Of a DNA stretch of 64,000 nucleotides, positions 52,761 to 63,871 are shown piece by piece; within the stretch, counting starts at the first letter, position 1, and every line of letters begins with the position of its first letter. The notes beneath the pieces were generated by a model that was not told the origin of the DNA, did not search any database, and saw only the letters and a program-made list of their open reading frames with translations. The position numbers and the translations under genes were made by a program. Source of the stretch: Clavelina lepadiformis (taxonomy: Eukaryota > Chordata > Ascidiacea > Aplousobranchia > Clavelinidae); contig NC_135245.1 of NCBI RefSeq assembly GCF_947623445.1, positions 7,261,501-7,325,500 of the forward strand. Direction: 5' to 3'.

Positions 52761-54520
52761 TTTATCGTTCCGATGTCTATGGGGCGAGCAAATTAGATAA
52801 CATCATAAAAATGAGCAAAGGCCGCAGAATAATGTCAATGAATGAATGGTACGCACGAAACTGTTTTATCTGATTATACGGTACCAGTAATGATACAATC
52901 AGACAACTGTATTGTGCTGAATAGGCTTATGTCAACCTTGTGTCCAGGGGCGTTAAGGGAGTTTGAAAGCTTGATTTCAAACTCTGGCGTTTGTCAAACT
53001 TTTGCCTCTATAGGCCTATGCCTCATAAACACTTTAAAATACCCCTCAGAATGAAATGTTTTCTTAAATACATGTTTAAGAAAACATATGTTAAAAAATC
53101 TTAAATATGTTAAATAAATGCTTTACAATAGCTGCTAATTTATAGTTTAGTCTTTTGAAACGCAGTATAATAGAGTGCCTTCACCAATTTTTAATGCTGT
53201 ATATACCCACTTATTGTACGTATGTTTTCCTACAGATGGAAGCCGAAAAGTTGTTGCGCGCTAACAAAGAAATTCCATTAAGAAAAAGAAATAAAGACAT
53301 TTGATTTGATAAGTTTTTTGCTTAGATTATCCACAATAATTCAATCAAATGAAACGATTAACCTACATATGATGCAATTACAAGTATTATGATACATGTT
53401 ATGACCTCGAAACTTAAACACTAAATTCAAGTAACTTAGGCTTTAATGAAAACAGAACAGAACAGTTCTAAAACAAATAGAAATCAGTTACTTAATATTT
53501 ATACTACATAATACATATATATGAGCTCGACACTGCGCTTACTACTGAAATGACGTTCTACAGAGAGACCAACACATTTAAAGCGGCGAAGTAATTAAGG
53601 CGATTAATTAAGGAGGCGTGATTGTGCGCGAGGCAAATTGGCGTAAACAAAGGAATGTCCGCGGAATGTCACCATAATACAAAATAATAATTACGAATTT
53701 GATGTTTTCTGTCGGTGGTGATAAATGTGACACTGAAACCAAAAGTGATAGCCTGAAAGTTTTCAAGTATATAAATAAGCAAAAGTTTAGAAAACACAGC
53801 TGGAAAATAGTATGCATGGGCGTATATGCCGTGGATTGCCGCGGTTAGTATATCATGGCAGGATTCGCCGAAATCTCAGGTGTACACTGTGCAGACACGC
53901 TAACTCAAGTGTGCAGGTGTGCAACGGCTAGCCAAATCTGAACCTATTGAATCCTACTCCAGAGCATTTCTTGGCGAACACTTCTAACTATATAGATCTA
54001 TCTAACACCCTACCGAACAATGCTGAGAGCTGGATTAATTTTCATCAAAGTTTGGCCAGTCATTACTGCTAATTAGATGAAGCAAGCCTTGCTCATTTAT
54101 CATGTTTCGATACTCAAAACATTTTTCACAGTGTTACTTGTGACCTTTGATAATATCTAAAGGGGTATGAACGACTCACACCTAGAAAGAAATTATCGAT
54201 GATCAAATAGATATGACTTAAAATACATAGCCATGTGTGTAGAAAGCTTACTTGAAATTGACCTCAAGTGTGCAGCTGCCATGACATACAGGTCAGCAAG
54301 CACCTAAGACTGGGTTAATATTGGCATGGACCAACCACCATCAACTCTGATGAAAATAAAGAAGAATACTTGTTTATTTACATCATCTAGTTATCTTTGA
54401 AGTGGTGTTTTAATGTGCCTTCGGCCTACAGTTATGTGGAAACTAACACTATATATACACCAGACACCTTTGCTTACTCATATACTACTCCATGTGTACA
54501 ATATTGCTCACTATACTGTA
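52761..54520. other. Intergenic DNA, no gene seen
   Basis: The stretch between copy B and COX19. No exon with consistent phase was found on either strand. The inverted partner of an older repeat (CCGATGTCTAT) lies at 52,770-52,780. Confidence 0.45.
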
Positions 54521-54539
54521 CACCAACTGTTTCTTTCAG
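54521..54539 (+). promoter_or_regulatory. Strong 3' splice acceptor 52 nt upstream of the COX19 ATG
   Basis: ACTGTTTCTTTCAG ends at 54,539. No coding exon is needed upstream, so this is a 5' UTR intron end or a spliced-leader acceptor. It resembles the site before SNRNP200. Confidence 0.45.
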
Positions 54540-54591
54540 TGTATATATATTAAATGCAAAGGATAATTTACGTGTAGCACTACTCACTTGC

Positions 54592-55933
54592 ATGGCAACA
54601 GCTGGTCCTTTTCAGCGTTCAGTGAAGCCGAAACCTCCACTCAAAGGTTCATTTCCGTTAGATCGTGAAGGTAAGGTGCTGTTGTTCGTAACAGATTTTA
54701 TCAGTGGCATAATATTTATATAGTTTTCAAGACATTCGAATTGAGTCTTTTATTTAGACTGTTCAGGTAATAGATGTTAAGGAAATAGCCCTTACTCTTA
54801 GCAACTAAGAACTGTGTCAGCCTGTGACAGAACGGAATCTAGCATCTTTCCAAACATAATTCTTATGTTTGGTTTTGGCGAATGTAAATTTTTGACGTAA
54901 TGTATATATGAATTTTTTATTCGGTATATTTTTTAAATAAACTAATTTCATGTAATATTCACCTTGGGCGGATGCAGTTTACCGATTCCACTCTGAGAAA
55001 TGTACATGTGGAAAGAATTTTGACCAAACATTTTACTAATCCGTTAACCTACAGAAATAAATGCTTTGTTAATCTTTTTAATGCTTGAATATTTTATTTC
55101 TGCAACCAACTTTGGTGTCTAGCATGACATGGTCAGCTCAGTAACGGTGCAATTAAGGGAAACCTTGAATTCATGATCGACCCTTTAAACAAAACATAAA
55201 CTTGCTTCCTGTCAGTGGTACTGGTGAACAGTTTAAATTTGGACAATACATTATCAAAAAATAAAAAAACAAATATATACGTAAAATGTGTGTGACAATT
55301 GGAGTTTGCATTAAGACATGCTAGGTAACTGAGGCTCAATCGACAAGAAATCATCACCGACTTTAAGTCGTGCAAAAATTTTCCTTAGTCTGATGATAAG
55401 AATCGTGATATCATGTACCTTACATAATTTGTTAATATAACAGTTTTCATCCTAAATTTTAAGAATAAATAAAAGTTTTTCCGGTATTTAACTATGTGAC
55501 TTGCCAATTTGCTTTATTACACCTAACAGCTACTAATAAAGATCGGTTCAATTCTCAACCCACCAACTGTATTATACTGAAATGCCATATTTACAGTAAA
55601 GAAACAAACATACATTATATACTCTTTGTAACAGGAGAGTGCAAAGAGTTGAAAGAGCTGTTTATGAAGTGCTTAAGTGAAAGAAACTTTGACAACAGCT
55701 TGTGCAGGGAGCAATCAAAGAACTACCTTGTTTGTCGGATGGATAAGTAAATCATATTACTACCCTGGTTAAATATTTAAATGAAATGTATTGCAAGTAT
55801 TTGTTCTAGCTTTGACACTTATCAGTTTCTGAAATTACTGTTTATATGCAGAAAGCTTATGCAAGAAGAAACTTTGACAGATTTGGGCTTCAGAGACACA
55901 CAAAACGAAAATAAAAGCAATAAAGATTCCTAA
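54592..55933 (+). CDS. COX19: Cytochrome c oxidase assembly protein COX19 (3 exons, 90 aa)
   Basis: A small twin CX9C protein of the mitochondrial intermembrane space and cytosol, imported by the MIA40 route and needed for copper handling in cytochrome c oxidase assembly. Exons are 54592-54670, 55635-55746 and 55852-55933; 273 nt in frame. The protein starts [19 protein letters not shown] and has [13 protein letters not shown]. The first CX9C is [11 protein letters not shown] and the second [11 protein letters not shown], then [17 protein letters not shown]. Length equals human COX19 (90 aa). The last codons contain two AATAAA hexamers (55910-55915, 55919-55924), and the next gene starts 31 bp after the stop. 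Confidence 0.97.
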
Positions 55934-55964
55934 ATAACTTTATCAAGTCAAATTATTGAGTAAA
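55934..55964 (+). promoter_or_regulatory. 31-bp intercistronic gap with candidate trans-splice acceptor
   Basis: Only 31 bp separate the COX19 stop from the ABITRAM ATG. AG dinucleotides (TTTATCAAG, then ATTGAG) could serve as a 3' acceptor. There is no room for a normal promoter outside the COX19 coding region. Confidence 0.45.
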
Positions 55965-57046
55965 ATGGCTGACGATACTTCATTATGCTCTGAGGAAAAT
56001 CAAAAAATTACAACAGAATATTACCCATCGGTCGTAGAACGATATTTCACCAGTGGATATCAAGTCAATTTGCCTAAATGTTGGAAGAAAGGAACAGATG
56101 AACCCAGTGAAGCAAATTTCAATGACGTTCGAATATTGCGGCATTCAAACAAAATCTGTATTGTTACTATAGCTCCATCACATCCCTTGATCAAGCAAGC
56201 CGAAACATATAAAGTGACTGGTATAAGCTTAAAGGTGATTTCACGTTTTCACATTTTTAGACTTTATTTGGGCCTCATGGCACCAACAAAGTATTTTCGT
56301 GATAAAAATAAGTTATATACAGTTTGCATGACCACGTTTGTGTTAAACATACTTGGCACCTTTCACTTGAACTGTTTTCTAAGTCGGCTTTTCCTGGTGA
56401 TTGATTTAAAATAACAATTTTTGTAATAATTTTTGTCGTTAATGTTCACTGCTTTATTACAACAGGTTACAGAAAAACTTGACCGCTCCCAGAATCAAGT
56501 GCATGGTAAGCGAAAGCGTGGTGCACATTGGTTGAATCCTTCAAGCCCTTTGTGCATTATTTCTTGTGAGGATGGTTCAAGACATACAGTGTATTGTGGA
56601 ATTCGAGGCAGCTTGATTGAAATCAATCCAAGGCTTTTGAATGATCCTAGCCTGTTGCAAAAATCTTATGAAACCAATGGGTAATGGGAAAATAATGCAG
56701 ATCTCAATATACAACAGCACTGCTGTTGGTTTGTATATAGTAAATAAAATAAAATTATACCTTCCATATTAGGTTAAAACTATCAGGAATGCTCATTAGA
56801 CCCTGATAATATTTGGTAAGGCCCTTTTTAACCACCTCTTAGTATCTTGTTATCTCTGACTGATTTGGCTTTTCATTCATGATTCTCATATAAATTTGCA
56901 GGTATATCGCCATAGTTATGCCAAAACTCATCGAAGGAAATCAAATTATGGATTCTTTATTGAATGAAGAAGAGTATCAAAGTTATCTTCGAAGTTGCTC
57001 TAAACAGACAATAAATTTCGGAATTGCAGCTGATATACCCAGCTAA
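55965..57046 (+). CDS. ABITRAM: Actin-binding transcription modulator, ABITRAM/FAM206A (3 exons, 209 aa)
   Basis: ABITRAM (Simiate/FAM206A) belongs to a conserved family with a lipoyl/biotinyl-like fold. In vertebrates it is described in nuclear speckles and actin dynamics. Exons are 55965-56234, 56466-56680 and 56902-57046; 630 nt in frame. Family-like segments: YPSVVERYFTSGY, DVRILRHSNKICIVTIAPSHP, the GKRKRGAHWLNPSSPLCIISC block, DGSRHTVYCGIRGSLIEIN, and GYIAVMP-like GYIAIVMPKL. Human is about 181 aa; the extra length is mainly an N-terminal extension and an insert after the first Tyr-rich block. The gene lies directly behind COX19 on the same strand. Identification is strong from motif order; the role in this organism is inferred. 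Confidence 0.93.
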
Positions 57047-57409
57047 TTGTGTTCAGCTTGCTTTGCAACAAAAATGAATTGATTGTGTTTTTTGTATGTC
57101 AATTGAAATGTGTGTTCTTCCTGTAGGTAAGTTAAAATGCGGTGGACCTTTAGCAGAGTTTGTTATGTTATGGACTTGTACATTAGATATCGAAAGAGAA
57201 GTGGCATTAGTGGTCGTGACAGACCTTTTTGCAAATGTCATAAATCTCTTTAATAATAGCCAATAAGTTTAAACACACAATGTTTAGCAAACAAGCATTA
57301 ATTACCGTGCTATTAGAACATTAAAGTTTATCGAACAAACTGTGACAAGAAAGTGCTGCGTTGCTGACGAAGTCATGCCGAATAAGCGACATCGGCAGAT
57401 CTCTGCACT
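57047..57409. other. 3' flank of ABITRAM, no gene seen
   Basis: Non-coding DNA between ABITRAM and a MITE. An AATAAG/AATAAT pair near 57,250-57,265 might serve for polyadenylation. Confidence 0.4.
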
Positions 57410-57417
57410 CTATAAGT

Positions 57418-57705
57418 CAGTGCTTCTCAACCCCTGGGTCGCGACCCAAAAGTGGGTCGCTGTCGCCAATTAAACTAGTCCACAAAGACCGTCGATAACT
57501 GAGTACCTTACTTCTTACTCTATTCATTGCATATTGACTGTTTGTTGACGTCATACTGCATTGCTGTGAGACTTTAGATTAACTACTTTCGAGTCAAGGC
57601 TAAATATTTGTAAATACCCAACTTTTCGGTAAAAAAAATTGGGTCGCCTTAGCATCGCTATTAAATTACGGTTTGGGTCGCCGCAAAAAAGGTTGAGAAG
57701 CACTG
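57418..57705. mobile_element. hAT-type MITE, 288 bp
   Basis: The ends CAGTGCTTCTCAACC and GGTTGAGAAGCACTG are perfect inverses. The 8-bp duplication CTATAAGT lies at 57410-57417 and 57706-57713. The left subterminal zone carries GGGTCGCGACCC, and the right has GGGTCGCCGCAAAAAA, the same layout as the 216-bp elements. Confidence 0.94.
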
Positions 57706-58078
57706 CTATAAGTGGTTTGTGAGTTTATAATGTAATGGTTATATCTCCATTCATTTACCAAATGTTCCACCGCATAATAGCGAACTCTGAGGCCCGGAAA
57801 CAAATCTCCATGATCCTCTACCGTTTTGCTGCCGGGTGGTTAATCCCTTTACTTGACCAAGTCGTAACTGACGGCTTCAGTAGATGGCATTGAACACTTA
57901 TACAGCAATGTATTAACAATATCTCCCGTTATGTGTACGTTTTAATTCGGCTGAATTGACGTGAAAATGAATCAACTGCTACAGTACTGCTTTAATAAAC
58001 ATTTTTACAAGTGATTAATAAACAATTCATCTACACTAGAAAACAGGTTTGTAAAATTTAACCAGCCACACCACATTT

Positions 58079-59874
58079 CTACACGTAAACATTATCCAGT
58101 AGAGTTGCTGAACACGCGTTGGTCGCATTTTGTAGGAGTGAAACATCACCGATCGTTTCTGCAACTCTCGTTGACCAACAGCTATCACAAGATATCTTTT
58201 CAGCAGAAAAGTATTCTTCCACCAGTTTGTTTTGTTGAAAAACCTTTTCGCACGAACAGTCACTGGCACAACATAAAAGTAGGTTAGCCAAAATATTTCA
58301 TTGCATTTTCTGGCAGTAGACGGCCAAGTGGCCGTAAATATATTATACAGCAATCCGCGTACAAATACCTGCATTTAGATTTCCGTTTAAGAAACTTCAA
58401 TACAGCTTCAAAATTATGAACTGGATTGTTCAAAACGCCAACCTCAGCTAGTTTGTTTGAGACGCATAAGTCAAAATTTTTGATTGTACGCGGTGGACAA
58501 ACTTCGGCATCTTCACGTTCGTTGTTTCTTGGAACAGATACAACTGCTTTGCTGCTTAAGTCTATGTTCAACTGAAGAGGTTCAAAAACGAAGCCTGTAG
58601 ATAGATATGGTAATGGTAATGCTGATACGTTGAAGCCAATTTACGAATAATTTCTTTTCAGTTTTTCCCAAGCCAAGTGTTTTTCGTCTTTTACCAAAGG
58701 TTTGAGTCCACTCAACGTATCTACTGATGCATTGTTTTGCTGCTTCTAGCTCGACGGTATCGCTCTCCAAAAGCAAATCCATGCGATTACACCAACATTC
58801 TTTTGTATCATGTTCATTACTTGTAAAAAGAAATGATGCTGCTGTCAATTAATAACAATCTATAACCACTTTGTATAAATTGTCTTTTGTGTTCATAGCC
58901 TATTTATACAAAGTGGCGAACAAGGTGAAAGTCTTTTCTCAGTCCGAGCATAACTAGAGTATCACGATTTTGCCATCACCACCATACAATAGGCCTACCG
59001 TTAATAAATCAGATTGTGCTATGTTAGATGCAACATTTTAAATGATTATATTTGGGTCCTTGGAGTATACCTACCTGCAAATTATGAAAGACTGTTCATA
59101 CCACGTAGTGTGTTCTACCACAAAATGCACAATGTTTTCATAATCGTCCTTTTCGTCGGTTGCGTATTGCAAACACGTTGGAAAGAATGATTGAATGTTT
59201 CGAGCGGCCTGGTCGTGCAATAGCTCATCGGTACTCGACATAGAAATACGGATGGAGCGTTTTTGTTCAGTGTGCCCTTCAACATGACAACCTGCAGTTG
59301 AGAATATGAACTCGTTAAACATTTACGTGGAGTCGCTTTCTAAGTGTAAAATGTTGAAAAAAATATTATAAATGAAATATGATGCACTTTTTGGGTATCT
59401 TATTCCCTATAGTTTCATTATATTCATTTCCTATCCAAAGCCTATTTACTCAAGGATCAAACTGCGTTATTTTATTGGGGGTATGCTCATTCTGGATATT
59501 TTGCATAAATTATCATTAACGGCTCAGATTTTTCTTATTTACTTTTAAATGAACAGAGAATTTAGTTAAATAGCCTACTGTACGGTGCATCCCTCTCATC
59601 GGGAAAATTCTCATTATAATGCCCAGAAATTTCAGTAGACTTGAGCCGTCTTTAGCGAAGCGTTTGGAATTGAGTTGTATATGGTAACAATGCCGTGCCT
59701 ATTGTTCTTCACTTGTTTCATGTCTGTTCTTAGGTTATCTGGAGTATTACAATGTAAACTGTCTCGACAAAGGTCTAGGGCTCTAGATATACCTTTAACG
59801 CCAGCCAATGAATGAGCTGATACTAGCACGGCAATATTATATATTTTTATTGAATTTAATAAAGTAGATTTCAT
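58079..59874 (-). CDS. Unrecognised cysteine-rich, probably secreted protein (5 exons, 277 aa)
   Basis: Minus-strand gene. Exons are 59793-59874, 59075-59291, 58695-58819, 58369-58594 and 58079-58262; 834 nt in frame, with stop TAG at 58079-58081. The start ATG at 59,874 gives MKSTLLNSIKIYNIAVLVSA, a short basic start followed by a hydrophobic stretch that fits a signal peptide. The mature part has about fifteen Cys, including ECWC, KCSDCSC and SCDSC clusters, which suggests disulfide bonds. The middle exon is acidic and the fourth exon basic. There is no transmembrane segment apart from the N-terminus. I do not recognise a family. The model rests on splice sites and phase agreement (GT-AG at each border); the acceptor of the fourth exon was chosen because only that one keeps the frame. 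It converges with ABITRAM, with a MITE between them. Secretion is inferred. Confidence 0.7.
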
Positions 59875-62053
59875 CTTTGCTTTTTCTTCTTTCAGCACAT
59901 GTCTTGAACAGATGGACTTCCAACTGAATAACCGCTAAAGTAAATGTTCTATTTAAAAAGATTTCTGTGCGCTAGATAATTAGTCCGCAGTTGGAGGTTA
60001 ATGCCAAGATTGCACGCTACACAATCACGTATAACATGGTGTAATTAGGCTACTTCAATTAGGTACTTGCATTATGCGAATTTAATTGAGTCAAATTGCA
60101 TGGAATAATAGCAATTTTTGAAATTTAATTAGGTGCATAGGCAAGTGATTATTGTCCATTAAGGATAATAAACCTTTGCATGGGGATATGTTTCAACTAA
60201 TTGTTAACAAAGTTTGAAAGAAAAACGTAAACTCTTCACGGTTGTACAATACGTCTATATCGCAAAAATTGTAAAAATATGTTCAATAGTTTATAAAGGA
60301 AGTGTAGGAATAGTAAAAGTATTTAGGAAAAAGGTATTACTGTTCACTACTTTCTTTCCACTTTTACTATCAATAATTTGGAATTCAAACAATAATGAAA
60401 TAAAAGATAGGTTTGTACCATCTGAGGTAATTATTAATTAAGCCTTTTCCAAATATACGATTGAAAATTTTCTTATGAAAAAAAACAATACACACAACAA
60501 GATACTAACACAAACACTAACGAGGCACGCTTGGGAACATAATGAAAATGAATCATAGACTCCTTCAGAGGTCGTATTCTAAGTTACAAACTACGTAACA
60601 GAAGAACAAAAAGCCATCATACGAGTAAAAACAATGGAATGCAATTTGTTAAGAGAAAATGTATTAGTATGTTAATTTAGACAAATAACTTAAATTTAAC
60701 AGTTTGACTGCGAAAATTCGAATTAGAAAAAACTAAAGCTTTAAAAATAAACGGTAAAAATTGAAAACTGAAATGAAACAGTTACTATCTATACGGTGTA
60801 TAAGTATTATCTTAAATCCAATCAAAAACTAATGGTGGAACCGCAATGACATAACAGTAGTAGAAGCGTATGGAAGGTGACAGAGCAGCGGTGGGTTTGT
60901 AACTAAACGCGGTGCTTGTGGCGGCAAGCGTCACGCTTTCGACGTTTTTCTCCTTAATTTACATTCCTTCATTGATTACTTTTCTTAAGATACCCTGTGT
61001 TTTCAACCTTATCCAGTACCTTACTTTACACTAAGTGTGTCAGTTTGCAAATAAACTTTTATCACGCAACTTTGGTAGGAGTCAGATGAAGCCTGATTAT
61101 CTGTGTGCTGAAAACCAGATCGACCACACGCTAGACCAGGAATGCTTTGGTAAACCTTTGTGGGTGCCTACAAATTAAAGTTTAAGGGCCGGCGCCCGGC
61201 AGCCAGCTGGACACGCTAACACGTTCGCACTCCGATATAACCTTTTAAAATATTATTTTCTACAGCAACTTATTGAAAAATTTGATGGAATTTACTATTT
61301 TTTGTATTCAGGCTTAAATTCCGAGATTGGGTACGCGAATGTGATTGTCGGCAGTTAATTTTTAAATTAAATCGTGCAGATTACGTTGCAAATGTTAAAC
61401 CGATAAGGTATCGATACAGTCGACACGCAAAGATTTATCAAAAAGGCTTCTGTGATTGGTACGTTAAACAAATAAGGTTGGGAAACGCTGATTACTAACG
61501 TTCTAAGAACACAGTACAAAAAATATTTCAAGGCAATACTTAGAAGTAAAATGTAAGTACCGGTATACTACTGACACATAATCTGCTTAGGTCATATTGC
61601 TTATAACTTAAATACTGTATCGTATAAAATCAAAAATTACAATAAATTCTAATCAAAAAATACACGGTAAGAATACGCTTTCTACCCGCGAAAATGTATC
61701 TGAACTGCAGTGGTAGAGAAGTAGTGCAATGAAGGGGAACACGAAAACATACTGTCAACGGAATTATCTGACAACACATGAAACAACATAACGAAAACAT
61801 ACTTTTTCCAAAAGTGCGGATAGCTCTTAAAATGTTTTTACAGTTTGAGTAAGTTTACAGTAAATAAAATATCAACATTAAATAGAATTGAAAAAAAATT
61901 GTCACAATTGCGTATGAACGGTTTGAAACCTGGTCTGGCTTGGCTTGGAACATTCCGACTTTGAAACTAAGGTATGTTCGGTGGTGGAAGGGCTGAAGCA
62001 AAATAGAATTACAATAGCTTTATGAAACAGTTTTAATACACCCTTTTCAATAT
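59875..62053. other. Intergenic DNA, no gene seen
   Basis: AT-rich, about 2.2 kb. No exon was supported on either strand. Near 61,130-61,200 a GC-rich patch (GGGCCGGCGCCCGGC) and, near 61,490, GGGAAACGCTG look like parts of a hAT-type element, but no target duplication was found. Confidence 0.45.
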
Positions 62054-62059
62054 TTTATT
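62054..62059 (-). terminator. Polyadenylation signal AATAAA (minus strand) of the alpha-arrestin gene
   Basis: TTTATT on the plus strand reads AATAAA on the minus strand, starting only 11 nt past the stop at 62071-62073. It supports the terminal exon but implies a very short 3' UTR. Confidence 0.55.
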
Positions 62060-62070
62060 AATTTTATAAT

Positions 62071-63613
62071 TCAAGTGAGCATTTCACAAAAATACATGGT
62101 ATTACGTGATGATGCTTGCAAATGCGTTGGTCCGTTTGTTACTATATTATTCTCTTCTGCGATGCCAGAAAATCCACCTGGGCTGTTAAAATCCGCACTC
62201 TGAAGAGGTATCGTTCCTATGGTGATGGGGCACAGCAGATCCAAATTTAAATGACAAGTTGGCGTCACCACACTCAGCTGTTGTATTGCGTAACAAACAT
62301 AACAAGTAGTTTATATCAAATAAATCTTTTATTTCCATTATACCAAACTACCTCAATAACTTTCTCAAGTGTAACTTGGATTTAAAATTTCATTAAGAAT
62401 TACCATGTCTCAATCAAGGTTACAATTCGTACATCAATTATCTTTATTATCTATTTAAAGTTAGCGTGTCTTTAATAAGCATCATATTATTTTTTTGTAT
62501 CACTCTTTTGTACGACTCATGTAGTATCTGTTTCGCAATTGTACCTGTACGGAGTAATTGATATCAATAATGTTGCAAAACCTCAAACCTGATGGTGGCA
62601 GTGCAGGAATCTATAAATAGAGAAATATTTTGTAATAGTTTCAACAAACATAAAAAGCAAACAAACATTTTCTGGACCATGTTTAATAATGTGTTGTAAA
62701 ATTTGCTAATCACATCTTTGTAAACAGAGAGTATCAATAAAATGTACATTTTTGTTTTTTCCCTCATAACTCATTATCAACATCGCATGGTAGAATTTAT
62801 TGCCAGTTAATCTAAGAACGTTGCAAACCATGATATTACTTCTAAGTGAACATTATTCCATTCCAGGTTTGAACGCCTAAAACAACCAGGATGGTGAATG
62901 GTTCCAAATACTTGCGACTCAAATTTTGAACGGGTGGTAGCATGAAAAGTAACATTTTGCATTATAGAAATAGTTGTAGCCTTCATGTTTCTATTGCTGG
63001 AAATCAAAGATATTATTTGTCATAAACATTTGCTTTGCAAAAAAAACTAATATAATGTAGGCCTATTAATATCCTAAAATTATCTAGACTTAGCCATTTT
63101 TTATGTTAGAATGAGGTTTAAAATTTTATTAAAACTTGTTCCTAATTTTATGTTGCACCAATAGTTATTCCTTGTACACATTTACCTCATGTTTTCAATT
63201 GATGCATGTGCAGTAACATTCTCTCCAGGAACAAATCCTGCTCTATTAATGTGAAAGTTTGCCTCAACAGGACCACTTCTACAGCAGCAACAACACAGAT
63301 GATGGGAACCATTTCTGCCTACAGGGATCTTAATATTTCATCGGCCATTAATATGTGTAACATATAAAGATGTAACATTTTACCGCATAAAATAGTGCAT
63401 TATACTAGCACAATGTTACAAAAAAAAGTTTAATATACAGTATTGTGAAACAGAGCAAGTATTTAAAAAGTTGCAAATTTGTTATTCTTACTTGTACATT
63501 AGGAATCTGATTCAAATCAAGATAATCCAATACAGTGAAGACAGTCATGGTCTTAGAGTTGGAAAAAACACCACTGCGCCGGATCTTCCCTTCTACAGAG
63601 TATCTGATATGAC
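62071..63613 (-). CDS. Alpha-arrestin (arrestin domain-containing protein), 3' part
   Basis: ARRDC-type alpha-arrestins are adaptors that link membrane receptors and transporters to ubiquitin ligases and endosomal sorting. Exons in view are 63492-63613, 63186-63328, 62840-62996, 62545-62610 and 62071-62277, all in phase. The 5' part lies beyond the right edge. Seen: the end of the arrestin-N domain (HIRYSVEGKIRRSGVFSNSK, FTVLDYLDLNQIPNVQ), then the arrestin-C domain: CCCCCRSGPVEANFHINRAG, FVPGENVTAHASIEN, MKATTISIMQNVTFHATT, VFGTIHHPG, LPPSGLRFCNIIDINYSVQ and LLCPITIGTIPLQ. After IGTIPL only about 36 residues remain before the stop, and no PPxY motif is present. Vertebrate ARRDC1-4 carry PPxY motifs that bind NEDD4 ligases. 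The member of the family cannot be named. A further splice at CCCAG/gtgga in the last exon is possible and would change the tail. Confidence 0.88.
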
Positions 63614-63871
63614 CTGTGTATGCTTAAGAAAAACCAAATGGATTTTGTACATTGACTATCATTAAAAATATAAAGAAATACAAATAAACATGACAATAAT
63701 ACAAAATTTTAACAAATGTTGAACTTATTATACAAGAATTTTACTGCAATGCTTTACCGACCTATTCCAAAACTCAACATGCTGACAGACAAAAATTGTT
63801 GTAATTAAAAATTTCTTTTTCTGTTTGCATTTTTGCATGCTAATCTTACACATTTGCTGATTGATTTAAAA

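Noticed and set aside
60214-60441. Lysine/isoleucine-rich open frame
   Set aside because: It has no ATG start (begins TTG), no splice partners, composition explained by AT-rich DNA, and no recognisable domain.
61138-61491. Possible hAT element: CAGGAATGCTTTGG on the left, GGTTGGGAAACGCTG on the right
   Set aside because: The ends match poorly and the 8-bp flanks differ.
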